Of a stretch of 64,000 nt of DNA, positions 7,330 through 15,512 are shown piece after piece. The DNA is from Clostridia bacterium 41_269 (lineage in GTDB: Bacteria > Bacillota > DTU086). The position numbers and the translations under genes are program-made. The notes under the pieces were generated by a model that searched no databases, was not told where the DNA came from, and saw nothing but the letters and a program-made list of their open reading frames with translations. The DNA is taken from positions 1-64,000 of the forward strand of contig LGEZ01000002.1 of NCBI GenBank assembly GCA_001508005.1, written 5' to 3'. Position 1 is the first letter of the stretch. Each line of letters begins with the position of its first letter.

Positions 7330-8572
7330 TTACTGTTTAGATTTGGGGATTAATAGTTTCTTAATGCAGCATAAAGCCGCATATAATACAACAGCTAATG
7401 TACATAAAATTATCAGAGAGATAGAAACTAAGTTTAATATGAATATCCAGTTTTTATATAAAAGGACTGCTGTATTTCCTGCTTTTGGTAAGAAAGATGA
7501 CATGACGGGGCTGATGGGACCCAACAGCAGAATCGATATTAGTGGTGAAATTACAGCATGAAGTAAGCGTGCAACTATAAATGTGTTCATGCTGAGGTCG
7601 GTATCTTTAATTAAGCTTGCTACCTGAGCGTGAATGGATAAACCCTGCCATCCCAGCATTGCACTAGTGGCAATCAGCTGGACGGTTAAGGGGACTTGGC
7701 TTTCACTGGCAAGTTTTGCTCCCAATGTTATTTCAAAAATGCCCGTTGTTATGGAAGGAATCACTTCAGGATAATTTTTTATTGGGATAAATAGATGATG
7801 CAGAATTACAGAGATAATTTTCAAAATTCCAACCAATTTTAAAACTTCAACAAATACTGAAAAAAAGATAATAAACCCTCCGATAACCACAAGAGTTTGG
7901 ACGGATTTTTTTATAGAATCAGCTAAAAGAATTCCTACAGACCTGTTTTCTGCCGCTTGAGCTTCCAGTAAAGCTTTGAAAGCCTTTTTAAGCAGACATC
8001 CCCCGCCACGGGGTCTGTTTTTTTTCTGTATTTCATCCATTTTCCAGAAGCGGAATAAAAAACCTATAAAAAGATTAGCTGCATAGTGAGAAAAGGCTAT
8101 AATAATTCCCAGTGCAGGGTTATGATACATTCCCACGGCAACAGCCCCAAATATAAAAAGGGGGCTGCTGTTATTAGTAAATGCTATCAATCTTTGGGCT
8201 TCCGTTCGGGTGCAGAGGTTTTTTTTTTCGCAGTTCAACTGTTAGCAGGGTGCCTATGGGGGCTCCAGAAGTATAGCCCATTGCTACAACGAAAGCACCA
8301 TTTCCAGGGACATTAAATAGGGGTCTCATGATGGGTTCCAACAGTATACCCATAAAATGTACTGCTCCAAGTCCTAAAAGGAGTTCGGAAGTAATAAAAA
8401 AAGGGAAGAGAGCTGGAACCACAGTGGACCACCAAGCTTCTAAGCCCCTTAGAGAAGCCTGGAAAATTTCTTTGGGAAACAAGATCATGAAAAGGCACAT
8501 AAATGCGACAATGAAGGCTTTTATTATGGGAATGTAAACTCTGCGAAAATAAACCCTGTTTATTACTAACAC
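7330..8572 (-). pseudogene. ylbJ: Sporulation membrane protein YlbJ, frameshifted at an A10 tract
   Basis: YlbJ is a polytopic membrane protein of the nucleoside recognition (Gate) family needed for spore cortex formation in Bacillus. The N-terminal part (8572 down to about 8228, GTG start after AGGAGAGG) includes the family segment GYTSGAPIGTLL. The C-terminal part (from about 8222 to 7330) resumes with CTRTEAQRLIAFTNN and SPLFIFGAVAVGMYHNPALG. The two frames meet at a run of ten A on the coding strand (T10 at 8219-8228). Removing one A, or adding two, joins them into about 413 residues, the expected length. Both halves are well conserved, so this is a homopolymer artefact, a slippage-expressed gene or a fresh mutation. 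It converges with the rsmD operon. Confidence 0.85.
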
Positions 8573-8697
8573 GTTGATCCTCTCCTATTTTTTCTTTGAT
8601 ATATATACTCCTTTTGTTTAAAAAAATGCAGTTTTTAAATAAAAGTCATAAAAAAACGCGGGCAGGCTAAAGCTTCAGCTGAAAGACAGCATATTTA

Positions 8698-8726
8698 TTG
8701 AAAAAGTAAAGCACACTTAATATAAA
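8698..8726 (+). promoter_or_regulatory. Sigma-A promoter of ackA
   Basis: TTGAAA and TATAAA are separated by 17 bp. The predicted transcription start falls almost at the ribosome binding site (GGAGG, 8733-8737), so the leader would be very short. Confidence 0.55.
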
Positions 8727-8743
8727 AAATCCGGAGGATCACG

Positions 8744-9958
8744 ATGAAAATTTTAGTAACTAACTGTGGGAGTTCATCTTTGAAATGCAAGCTCTTTGAC
8801 ATGGAAAGTGGGAAAGTATTAGCTAAAAGTGTTGTAAATAAGATTGGAAATAAAGCGGCAGAAGTAAAGTTAATATTTTGGGAAAAAGAGGAATTTAGTG
8901 AAACAGCTGCTGTAGAAAGTCATGATAAAGCTTTAAAGTTAGTTATAAAAAGACTAACGGATAAAGAATGCAGTGTTTTAAGTTCTTTAGAAGAAATCGA
9001 TGCTGTGGGGCATAGAGTTGTCCATGGAGGAACTATTTTTAAGGGTCCTGCTTTGGTTAATAAAAGGGTTAAAAGAGCTATTGAAAAGCTGATAAAGCTT
9101 GCACCTCTCCATAACGGCCCGGCTTTAAAAGGTATAAAAGCCTGTGAAAAACTTTTGCCCGATGTTCCTCAAGTTGCTGTTTTTGATACTGCTTTTCATC
9201 AGACACTGCCCAGACATGCGTATCTTTACAGTATTCCTTATGAGTTTTATGAGAAGTATAAAATTAGAAAATTTGGATTCCACGGTATTTCCCATAAATA
9301 TGTTTCCATAAGAGCGTCAGAACTGCTTGGAAAACCCTTAAAGAAACTTAAACTTATTACATGTCATTTGGGGAATGGTGCCAGTGTTTGTGCTATAAAA
9401 GGGGGGAAATCTATAGATACCAGTATGGGTTTTACACCCCTTGAGGGATTAACCATGGGAACAAGGTGCGGTGATATTGATCCTGCAATAGTTGCCTTTA
9501 TTATGGAGAAGGAGCAGATGACAGTAGATGAGGTTGGGGATTTTTTAAACAGGAAATGCGGGGTTTTGGGACTCTCAGGGATAAGCAATGATTTTAGAGA
9601 TATAGAAAGAGAGGCTTTTAAAGGCAGTAAAAGAGCTGTTATAGCCCTTGAGGTTTTTATTTACGATGTTAAAAGATATATTGGTGCTTATGTGGGGATC
9701 TTAAATGGCATTGATGCCCTAATTTTTACGGCAGGATTGGGTGAAAACAGCCCCCTTGTAAGATCTCAAATATGCAAAAACTTATCATATTTAGGTTTGG
9801 AAATAGATCCCCATAAAAATTTTGAGCTGCGAGAAGGAGAAAGAATTATATCTAAAGAAAGTTCGAAGCCTATTATGGTTATACCGACGGATGAAGAATA
9901 TATGGTAGCTTTGGATACAAAGCAGGTTTTGAAACAGCCAGTCCGCAGCTTTGCTTGA
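8744..9958 (+). CDS. ackA: Acetate kinase
   Basis: Acetate kinase interconverts acetyl phosphate plus ADP and acetate plus ATP, a main energy-conserving step in fermentative and acetogenic anaerobes. The 404-residue protein has all family motifs: NCGSSSLKCKLFD at the N-terminus, VGHRVVHGG, the FDTAFHQTLP substrate loop, GFHGISHKYVS, HLGNGAS, GTRCGDIDP and FTAGLGENSP. The start ATG has a GGAGG ribosome binding site. No phosphotransacetylase gene is adjacent, so pta, if present, lies elsewhere. It has its own promoter and is followed without a terminator by the yceD promoter. Confidence 0.97.
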   Translation: MKILVTNCGSSSLKCKLFDMESGKVLAKSVVNKIGNKAAEVKLIFWEKEEFSETAAVESHDKALKLVIKRLTDKECSVLSSLEEIDAVGHRVVHGGTIFKGPALVNKRVKRAIEKLIKLAPLHNGPALKGIKACEKLLPDVPQVAVFDTAFHQTLPRHAYLYSIPYEFYEKYKIRKFGFHGISHKYVSIRASELLGKPLKKLKLITCHLGNGASVCAIKGGKSIDTSMGFTPLEGLTMGTRCGDIDPAIVAFIMEKEQMTVDEVGDFLNRKCGVLGLSGISNDFRDIEREAFKGSKRAVIALEVFIYDVKRYIGAYVGILNGIDALIFTAGLGENSPLVRSQICKNLSYLGLEIDPHKNFELREGERIISKESSKPIMVIPTDEEYMVALDTKQVLKQPVRSFA

Positions 9959-9984
9959 CACTGAGATGTTTCTTTCTGTATAAT
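9955..9984 (+). promoter_or_regulatory. Consensus sigma-A promoter of yceD-rpmF
   Basis: Perfect TTGACA and perfect TATAAT are 18 bp apart. The -35 box contains the TGA stop codon of ackA, so transcription of the ribosomal operon starts immediately after ackA. Confidence 0.85.
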
Positions 9985-10017
9985 GCATTTAGTGTTTTTT
10001 TTGAGGTGATGTAAAGA

Positions 10018-10542
10018 ATGGAACTCAACATTAAAAAAATTTCAGAAAAAAAAGGAGCTCACTTAAATTTTAATTTTTATGAAAAACTTTCACCTATGGT
10101 AATCGGTGGGGAAAAAATAGATTTTAATACACCAGCTTTTGTAGAAGGTACTGCGACTAATGTGGGCAGTGGGATTTTAGTAGAAGGAAGGTTGAATACA
10201 GAAATACTGGTTAACTGCAGCAGATGTTTAAAAACTGTTTGTGTGAAAATTGACACAGAATTTAAAGAAGAATATGTTAAGGAAAGTAAGCTGAATGAAC
10301 CGTCCTATCACGAACTGTATGAGCAGGGAGAGATACACATTTACAAAGAAAATAAGCTGGATATAATGAATGAAATTTTAGAAAATGTAATTTTAAATAT
10401 TCCTATGAAAGTCTTGTGTTCTGCAGAATGCAGGGGAATATGTTCCATCTGCGGCCGTGATCTTAACGTTGAACAATGCGACTGCAGAACTGAAAGTGTA
10501 GATCCAAGATTAGCAGCTCTTCAAAAATGGTTTGAGAAATAA
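10018..10542 (+). CDS. yceD: YceD / DUF177 family protein
   Basis: YceD (DUF177) proteins are almost always encoded directly before rpmF and are linked to 23S rRNA processing or accumulation; the biochemistry is unsettled. The 174-residue protein has a CSRC pair near residues 62-65 and a C-terminal Cys cluster (CSAECRGICSICG and CDC), suggesting metal binding. This Cys-rich pattern is common in Firmicute members. The ATG start follows GAGGTGAT. It forms an operon with rpmF behind a consensus promoter. Confidence 0.9.
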   Translation: MELNIKKISEKKGAHLNFNFYEKLSPMVIGGEKIDFNTPAFVEGTATNVGSGILVEGRLNTEILVNCSRCLKTVCVKIDTEFKEEYVKESKLNEPSYHELYEQGEIHIYKENKLDIMNEILENVILNIPMKVLCSAECRGICSICGRDLNVEQCDCRTESVDPRLAALQKWFEK

Positions 10543-10569
10543 AATAGGCTCGGGAAGGAGGGAGAAACT

Positions 10570-10749
10570 GTGGCTGTCCCTAAGAGGAGGCAATCTAAAG
10601 CTCGTACGAGAAAGAGAAAAGCTGTATGGCTCAATATTCCTAAGCCCCATGTTATTGAATGTCCCCAGTGTCATGAACCTAAACTACAGCACAGGGTTTG
10701 TCCTTCGTGCGGTTATTATAGAAATCGTGAAGTGATAGAAGTTGAATAA
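10570..10749 (+). CDS. rpmF: 50S ribosomal protein L32 (zinc-binding form)
   Basis: L32 is a large-subunit ribosomal protein. The 59-residue product starts at GTG with MAVPKRRQSKARTRKRKA and contains CPQC and CPSC pairs, the zinc-binding C+ variant. AAGGAGGG lies just upstream. A longer open frame overlaps it (10532-10735), but only this frame is homologous to L32. It is the second gene of the yceD-rpmF unit and is followed by a terminator. Confidence 0.96.
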   Translation: MAVPKRRQSKARTRKRKAVWLNIPKPHVIECPQCHEPKLQHRVCPSCGYYRNREVIEVE

Positions 10750-10765
10750 ATAGTAGAACCAAAGA

Positions 10766-10797
10766 GGTTGTTGGTACAGCTGCCAGCAGCCTTTTTT
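10766..10797 (+). terminator. Intrinsic terminator after rpmF
   Basis: The stem GGTTGTTGG/CCAGCAGCC (9 bp, two G-U pairs) has an 8-nt loop and is followed by TTTTTT. Confidence 0.88.
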
Positions 10798-10883
10798 GTT
10801 TTTATATTTCTTCTATTTGTTTATATTTGCCGCATACTGCAGAAAAATAGCGGTAATCTTTTTTTATTTTAGACAGCTTTTTC

Positions 10884-10913
10884 TTGCAACTGCAATTTAT
10901 TTTATATTATACT
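10884..10913 (+). promoter_or_regulatory. Candidate sigma-A promoter of fapR-fab operon
   Basis: TTGCAA (10884-10889) and TATACT (10908-10913) are 18 bp apart. The expected transcription start, near 10920, coincides with the left edge of the candidate FapR operator. Confidence 0.5.
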
Positions 10914-10919
10914 TTGTTT

Positions 10920-10936
10920 ATAATATCTGGTATTAA
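10920..10936 (+). promoter_or_regulatory. Candidate FapR operator
   Basis: The FapR consensus is a 17-bp palindrome, TTAGTACC-T-GGTACTAA. Here ATAATATC-T-GGTATTAA matches 12 of the 16 arm positions, and the right arm matches seven of eight. The position at the predicted transcription start, about 40 nt before fapR, fits the autoregulation known in Bacillus. It is read from consensus only. Confidence 0.45.
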
Positions 10937-10975
10937 TATGAGCTATTATAAAGTATTATAGAAAAGGTGGAAGTA

Positions 10976-11548
10976 ATGATGTCCCAAGGGCAATCATCGA
11001 AAAAAATTCGTCAGAAAAAACTCAAAGAATTTTTAAAGAAAAATCCATTTTTAACAGACGATGATTTGGCTGAAATTTTTGGGGTAAGTGTTCAGACCAT
11101 AAGGCTCGACAGGCTTGCCTTAGGGATTCCTGAAGTTAGGAAGCGAATTAAATCTGTTGCAGAGGAAGCTTTTGGGAAAGTTCGCTCCCTTGCTGAAGGG
11201 GAGCTGGTGGGCAGACTTTTGGATATTAAACTGGGGCAGTATGCTATATCTGCAATGGATATAACAAAGGAAATGGTATCAGAACATGGACATGTTAGGG
11301 GACATGTTCTTTATGCTCAAGCAAGCTCTCTGGCCATTGCAGTGATAGATTCAGAGATAGTTTTAACGGGAAGCGCACGGGTGAGATTTAAACGACCTGT
11401 TTTGTTGGGAGAGAGGGTTATAGCCACAGCAACAGTAAAAACCCGTAAAGGTGCCAGCTATCTTGTATCTGTTCACTCCAAAGTAAACAATGATTTAGTA
11501 TTTAAAGGCCATTTCATTATGTTTGCCCCTGAAAAAAAGAAGCAGTAA
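10976..11548 (+). CDS. fapR: Fatty acid biosynthesis repressor FapR
   Basis: FapR represses lipid synthesis genes and is released by malonyl-CoA or malonyl-ACP. The protein has an N-terminal DeoR-like helix-turn-helix (about residues 25-55, with LAEIFGVSVQTIRLDRLALG) and a C-terminal hot-dog-fold effector domain (about 85-190) with HGHVRGHVLYAQASSLAIA. About 190 residues is normal. Three starts are in frame (GTG 10967, ATG 10976, ATG 10979). The GTG lies in the AAGGTGG ribosome binding site, so one of the ATGs is used. It heads the fapR-plsX-fab operon, which it likely controls together with itself. Confidence 0.93.
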   Translation: MMSQGQSSKKIRQKKLKEFLKKNPFLTDDDLAEIFGVSVQTIRLDRLALGIPEVRKRIKSVAEEAFGKVRSLAEGELVGRLLDIKLGQYAISAMDITKEMVSEHGHVRGHVLYAQASSLAIAVIDSEIVLTGSARVRFKRPVLLGERVIATATVKTRKGASYLVSVHSKVNNDLVFKGHFIMFAPEKKKQ

Positions 11549-11560
11549 GGAGGAAAAAAA

Positions 11561-12586
11561 ATGAAAATAGCAATTGATGCCATGGGAGGGGATTACGCAC
11601 CGGAGGAAATCGTAAAAGGGGCTGTTGAAGCTGCTAAAGAATATGATGCTGAAATAATACTTGTGGGTAACAGCAGTCTAATTAAAGAGCATCTAGGGGA
11701 CAGGGAATTGAAAAATATAAGTATTGTGCACTGTGACCAGTATATAGCTATGGATGAAAAACCAGCTGTAGCTTTGCGCAAGAAAAAAGATGCTTCCATT
11801 GCTGTGGCTACAAGACTTGTAAAAGAAGGTAGAGCAGATGCTGTTATTTCAGCTGGTAGTACGGGAGCACAGATGGCTTCTTCTTTAATTACTCTGGGGC
11901 GCCTTAAAAATGTTCAGCGTCCAGCTATTGCAGCAATTTTACCTGGGTTAAAAGGTAATATCGTACTTTTAGATGCTGGAGCAAATACGGACTGCAGACC
12001 GGAGAATTTGGTGGAATTTGCTGTTATGGGCAGTGTTTATGCAGAAAAAGTGCTAGGTATTAGTAAGCCAAAAGTCGGACTTCTTAATATTGGAACGGAA
12101 CCCACAAAAGGGGATCTTTTAACCCGGGAAGCTTACCAATTACTCCAAAAAGTACCCATCAATTTTTATGGAAACATTGAAGCCAGAGACATTCTGACGG
12201 GAAATGTGGATGTGGTTGTATGTGACGGATTTGTAGGCAATTCTTTGTTAAAGTTTGGAGAGGGTATTGGAAAGATTTTTTATAGTCTGCTGCAGGATGC
12301 TGTTAAATCTTCTTTTCTCACAAAATTGGGAGGATTTTTGCTTCTTTCAAGTTTTAAAGAGATAAAGCGAAAACTTGATTGGCAGGAATACGGTGGAGCT
12401 CCTCTCCTTGGGATAAAAGGAATAAGCATTATCTGTCACGGAAGTTCTAAATCAACCGCAGTAAAAAATGCAGTTAGGGTTGCAATCAAATGTATAAAAG
12501 ATGATTTTGTTAAAGTTTTATCTGATTTTCTTGAGACAGGATATGTTTCCGATAAAGAGAAGGTGAAATTATGTCATCGGCATTGA
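11561..12586 (+). CDS. plsX: Phosphate acyltransferase PlsX
   Basis: PlsX makes acyl phosphate from acyl-ACP, the first step toward phosphatidic acid through PlsY. The 341-residue protein starts MKIAIDAMGGDYAPEEIVKGA, the PlsX hallmark, and contains GSTGAQMASSLITLGR and CDGFVGNSLLKFGEG. AAGGAGG precedes the ATG. Its 3' end overlaps the start of fabH by 16 bp, so the two are translationally coupled. Confidence 0.97.
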   Translation: MKIAIDAMGGDYAPEEIVKGAVEAAKEYDAEIILVGNSSLIKEHLGDRELKNISIVHCDQYIAMDEKPAVALRKKKDASIAVATRLVKEGRADAVISAGSTGAQMASSLITLGRLKNVQRPAIAAILPGLKGNIVLLDAGANTDCRPENLVEFAVMGSVYAEKVLGISKPKVGLLNIGTEPTKGDLLTREAYQLLQKVPINFYGNIEARDILTGNVDVVVCDGFVGNSLLKFGEGIGKIFYSLLQDAVKSSFLTKLGGFLLLSSFKEIKRKLDWQEYGGAPLLGIKGISIICHGSSKSTAVKNAVRVAIKCIKDDFVKVLSDFLETGYVSDKEKVKLCHRH

Positions 12587-13575
12587 GAACTAGACCTGTT
12601 GGAATACTTGGAACGGGAATTTGTTTACCTGAAAAAGTTCTGACAAATAAGGATCTAGAAAAAATGGTTGATACATCAGATGAATGGATAAGGACAAGAA
12701 CGGGTATAGTGGAAAGGCGCATAGCTGATCCTGATACTCCCACTTCTGTTTTAGCAGAAAAAGCAGCCAGAATGGCACTAAAAAACGCCCGTATTAAAGC
12801 GGAGGATATAGGATTAATAATTGTTGCCACTGTAACACCTGATATGATTTTTCCAGCTACTGCTTGTTTGGTTCAAAACAGATTGGGAGCGATCTCTGCT
12901 GCTGCCTTTGATTTAGAAGCTGGATGTTCTGGTTTTATTTACGGTTTGGTCAGCGGTGCACAGTTTGTAGCTTCAGGAGTTTATGATTATGTACTGGTAA
13001 TTGGTGCAGAAACCCTGAGCAGGATTGTAAACTGGGAAGATAGAAATACTTGCGTTTTATTTGGAGATGGAGCAGGAGCTGTAGTTATAGGCCCTGTTCC
13101 CAATGGATATGGGTTGTTGGGGATTGACCTTGGTTCAGACGGCAGTGGAGCAGATCTTCTAGATGTACCTGGTGGAGGTTCCCTTAACCCTGCTACTAAG
13201 TATACAGTGGAGAATAAAATGCATTTTTTGAGAATGAATGGAAATGAAGTTTTTAAATTTGCAGTCCGGATTATTGGGGATTCTTCTATCAGGGCTCTTA
13301 TGTCTGCTGGCCTTAAAAAGGAAGAAATTGATTTTTTGATACCCCATCAGGCAAATATAAGAATTATTCAAGCAGCTGTAAAAAGGCTTAAGCTTTCAAA
13401 TGATAAAGTTTATGTAAATCTTGACCGATATGGAAATACTTCTGCTGCTTCTGTACCCATTGCTCTCCATGAAGCATATGAGGAAGGTTTGATTAAAAAG
13501 GATAGCATTATAGTCCTTGTGGCTTTTGGTGCAGGATTAACATGGGGAGCAGCTGTCATTCGCTGGTATGAATAA
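12571..13575 (+). CDS. fabH: 3-oxoacyl-ACP synthase III (FabH)
   Basis: FabH starts fatty acid synthesis by condensing an acyl-CoA with malonyl-ACP. All parts of the Cys-His-Asn triad are visible: C119 in DLEAGCSGF, His in LIPHQANIRII (near 257) and Asn in YGNTSAASVP (near 287). The length of 334 residues is standard. A slightly long N-terminus (SSALRTRPVG before the usual start of the fold) is tied to the overlapping plsX stop. An alternative start further in has no better ribosome binding site. Confidence 0.96.
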   Translation: MSSALRTRPVGILGTGICLPEKVLTNKDLEKMVDTSDEWIRTRTGIVERRIADPDTPTSVLAEKAARMALKNARIKAEDIGLIIVATVTPDMIFPATACLVQNRLGAISAAAFDLEAGCSGFIYGLVSGAQFVASGVYDYVLVIGAETLSRIVNWEDRNTCVLFGDGAGAVVIGPVPNGYGLLGIDLGSDGSGADLLDVPGGGSLNPATKYTVENKMHFLRMNGNEVFKFAVRIIGDSSIRALMSAGLKKEEIDFLIPHQANIRIIQAAVKRLKLSNDKVYVNLDRYGNTSAASVPIALHEAYEEGLIKKDSIIVLVAFGAGLTWGAAVIRWYE

Positions 13576-13604
13576 ATATCTGTTTACAAAGTGGGGGTGA
13601 ATCT

Positions 13605-14549
13605 ATGATTGGGACAGAGCTCTGTTCATTATTGGGAATAAAATATCCTATTTTTCAGGGGGGCATGGCTTGGATAGCAACCGGCGAACTGGCTGCAGCG
13701 GTTTCCAATGCAGGAGGATTGGGAATTATTGGTGCGGGAAATGCTCCTCCTGAAGTTGTTAGGGAAGAAATAAAAAAAGTAAAAGATTCCACTGATAATC
13801 CTTTTGGAGTGAATGTATATTATATGTCCCCCCATGTAGACGAAATAATTTCTTTAGTGATCGAAGAAAAAGTACCTGTAATTACAACAGGAGGAGGGAA
13901 TCCTGGAAAACACGTAAGTGCCCTTAAAAATGCTGGAATTAAAGTTTTCCCAGTGGTTGCATCTGTTGCTTTGGCTAAGAGACTTGAAAAATTGGGTGTT
14001 GACGGTTTGATTGCTGAAGGCATGGAGTGCGGCGGGCATATTGGAGACGTAGCTACTATGCCCTTGGTTCCTCAAATAGTTAGGACAGTAAATCTCCCTG
14101 TAATTGCTGCAGGAGGTATTGCAACGGGAGAAGGGCTTGCGGCAGCACTTGCTTTGGGTGCAGTTGGGGTCCAAATGGGCACCAGGTTTATCTGTGCTTC
14201 GGAATGCACAGTACATAGAAACTATAAAGAAGCAGTGATAAAGGCAAAGGATAGGGATACGGTGGTGACAGGTTTTTCAGGTCATTATGTTAGGGTACTG
14301 AAAAATAAGCTGGCAAGGGAATTTAAAGAACTTGAGGCGCGGGGGGCATCCAAAGAAGAGTTTGAAGAGCTTGGTGCAGGCCGTCTAAAGAAAGCAGTTT
14401 TAGATGGAGATATTGAAAATGGTTCAGTAATGGCAGGGCAGATTGCTGCTTTGGTAAATGAAATAAAACCAGCAAAGGAGATCATTGAAGAAATAATTGC
14501 AGAGGCTAAAGAAGTTATATTGAGAATTTCAAGATATATAGAAAATTAG
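13605..14549 (+). CDS. fabK: Enoyl-ACP reductase II (FMN-dependent FabK)
   Basis: FabK is a flavin TIM-barrel enoyl-ACP reductase that performs the last step of each elongation cycle. The sequence has the nitronate monooxygenase-like barrel: FQGGMAWIA near the N-terminus, GVNVYYMSP, the Gly-rich GMECGGHIG (near residue 140), AAGGIATGEGLAAALALGA and GTRFICASE. Length is 314 residues. It lies between fabH and fabD, as in other Firmicutes that use FabK instead of FabI. GGGGGTGA precedes the ATG. No fabI is present in the window. Confidence 0.94.
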   Translation: MIGTELCSLLGIKYPIFQGGMAWIATGELAAAVSNAGGLGIIGAGNAPPEVVREEIKKVKDSTDNPFGVNVYYMSPHVDEIISLVIEEKVPVITTGGGNPGKHVSALKNAGIKVFPVVASVALAKRLEKLGVDGLIAEGMECGGHIGDVATMPLVPQIVRTVNLPVIAAGGIATGEGLAAALALGAVGVQMGTRFICASECTVHRNYKEAVIKAKDRDTVVTGFSGHYVRVLKNKLAREFKELEARGASKEEFEELGAGRLKKAVLDGDIENGSVMAGQIAALVNEIKPAKEIIEEIIAEAKEVILRISRYIEN

Positions 14550-14570
14550 AATGGGGGTACTGCTGGCATA

Positions 14571-15506
14571 ATGCGTAAAACAGCTTTTATTTTTCCAGGC
14601 CAGGGTTCCCAATATGTGGGAATGGGAAGGGAGCTGGCAGAAAATTTTAGTGCCGCAGCAGAAGTTTTTTCAAAAGCCGATAAAGTTCTTAAGAAAAGTA
14701 TTTCTTATTACTGTTTTGAAGGCCCTGAAGAAAAATTAAAAGATACTGTAATTACACAGCCTGCTGTCTTAACTGTAAGCATGGCAGTTTTTGAACTGCT
14801 TAAAGGAGAAGGTATAGAGCCGGATTATGTTGCTGGGCATAGTTTAGGGGAGTATACAGCTCTGGTTGCCTCAGGAGCTATGGATTTTGAAGATGCTTTA
14901 AAGTTGGTAGTTAAAAGGGCTCAATGGATGTCTGAGGCTGTGCCGGCTGGTGAAGGTGCCATGGCTGCAGTTATTGGTCTTGATGCGGAAAAAGTAGAAA
15001 AAATTTGTTCAGAAGCTAGTAATGAAGGTGTGGTAGAACCTGCTAACTATAACTGTCCCGGACAGATAGTAGTTTCCGGCCACACAAGGGCAGTTCATAA
15101 AGCTATGGAATTGGCTAAAGAAGCCGGAGCAAAACGTGCTGTGCTTCTGCCGGTGAGCGGCCCTTTTCACTCAAAGTTGATGAAGCCTGTGGAAGAAAAG
15201 TTAAAGAAAGCACTAGAGAATGTGGAGATTAGAAAACCTAAATATGAATTTTTAGCAAATGTTACGGCTTCATTTACAGCTTCACCTCAGGAAATAAAAA
15301 ACCTTCTTATTAAACAAGTCAGCAGTCCGGTTTTATGGCAGAAAATTATAGAGAATTTAATTAATATAAAAGTTAATGTATTTGTTGAAGTTGGTCCAGG
15401 AAAGGTGCTTAGCGGATTGGTTAAAAGAATAGATAGAAATGTTACTATTCTGAATGTAGAGGATGAGAAAAGCTTTTCTTCAGTAAGGGATTTTTTAAAG
15501 GAGTGA
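14571..15506 (+). CDS. fabD: Malonyl-CoA:ACP transacylase
   Basis: FabD moves malonyl from CoA to ACP. It starts with the family motif FPGQGSQYVGMG, has the nucleophile S91 in AGHSLGEYTAL and the catalytic His in SGPFHSKLM near residue 200. The length of 311 residues is standard. It lies 21 nt after fabK and 6 nt before fabG, clearly in the same operon. Confidence 0.96.
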   Translation: MRKTAFIFPGQGSQYVGMGRELAENFSAAAEVFSKADKVLKKSISYYCFEGPEEKLKDTVITQPAVLTVSMAVFELLKGEGIEPDYVAGHSLGEYTALVASGAMDFEDALKLVVKRAQWMSEAVPAGEGAMAAVIGLDAEKVEKICSEASNEGVVEPANYNCPGQIVVSGHTRAVHKAMELAKEAGAKRAVLLPVSGPFHSKLMKPVEEKLKKALENVEIRKPKYEFLANVTASFTASPQEIKNLLIKQVSSPVLWQKIIENLINIKVNVFVEVGPGKVLSGLVKRIDRNVTILNVEDEKSFSSVRDFLKE

Positions 15507-15512
15507 AAAAGA

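Noticed and set aside
10532-10735. A 67-codon frame overlapping rpmF
   Set aside because: The frame from GTG 10570 encodes L32 exactly, so this one is out of frame noise.
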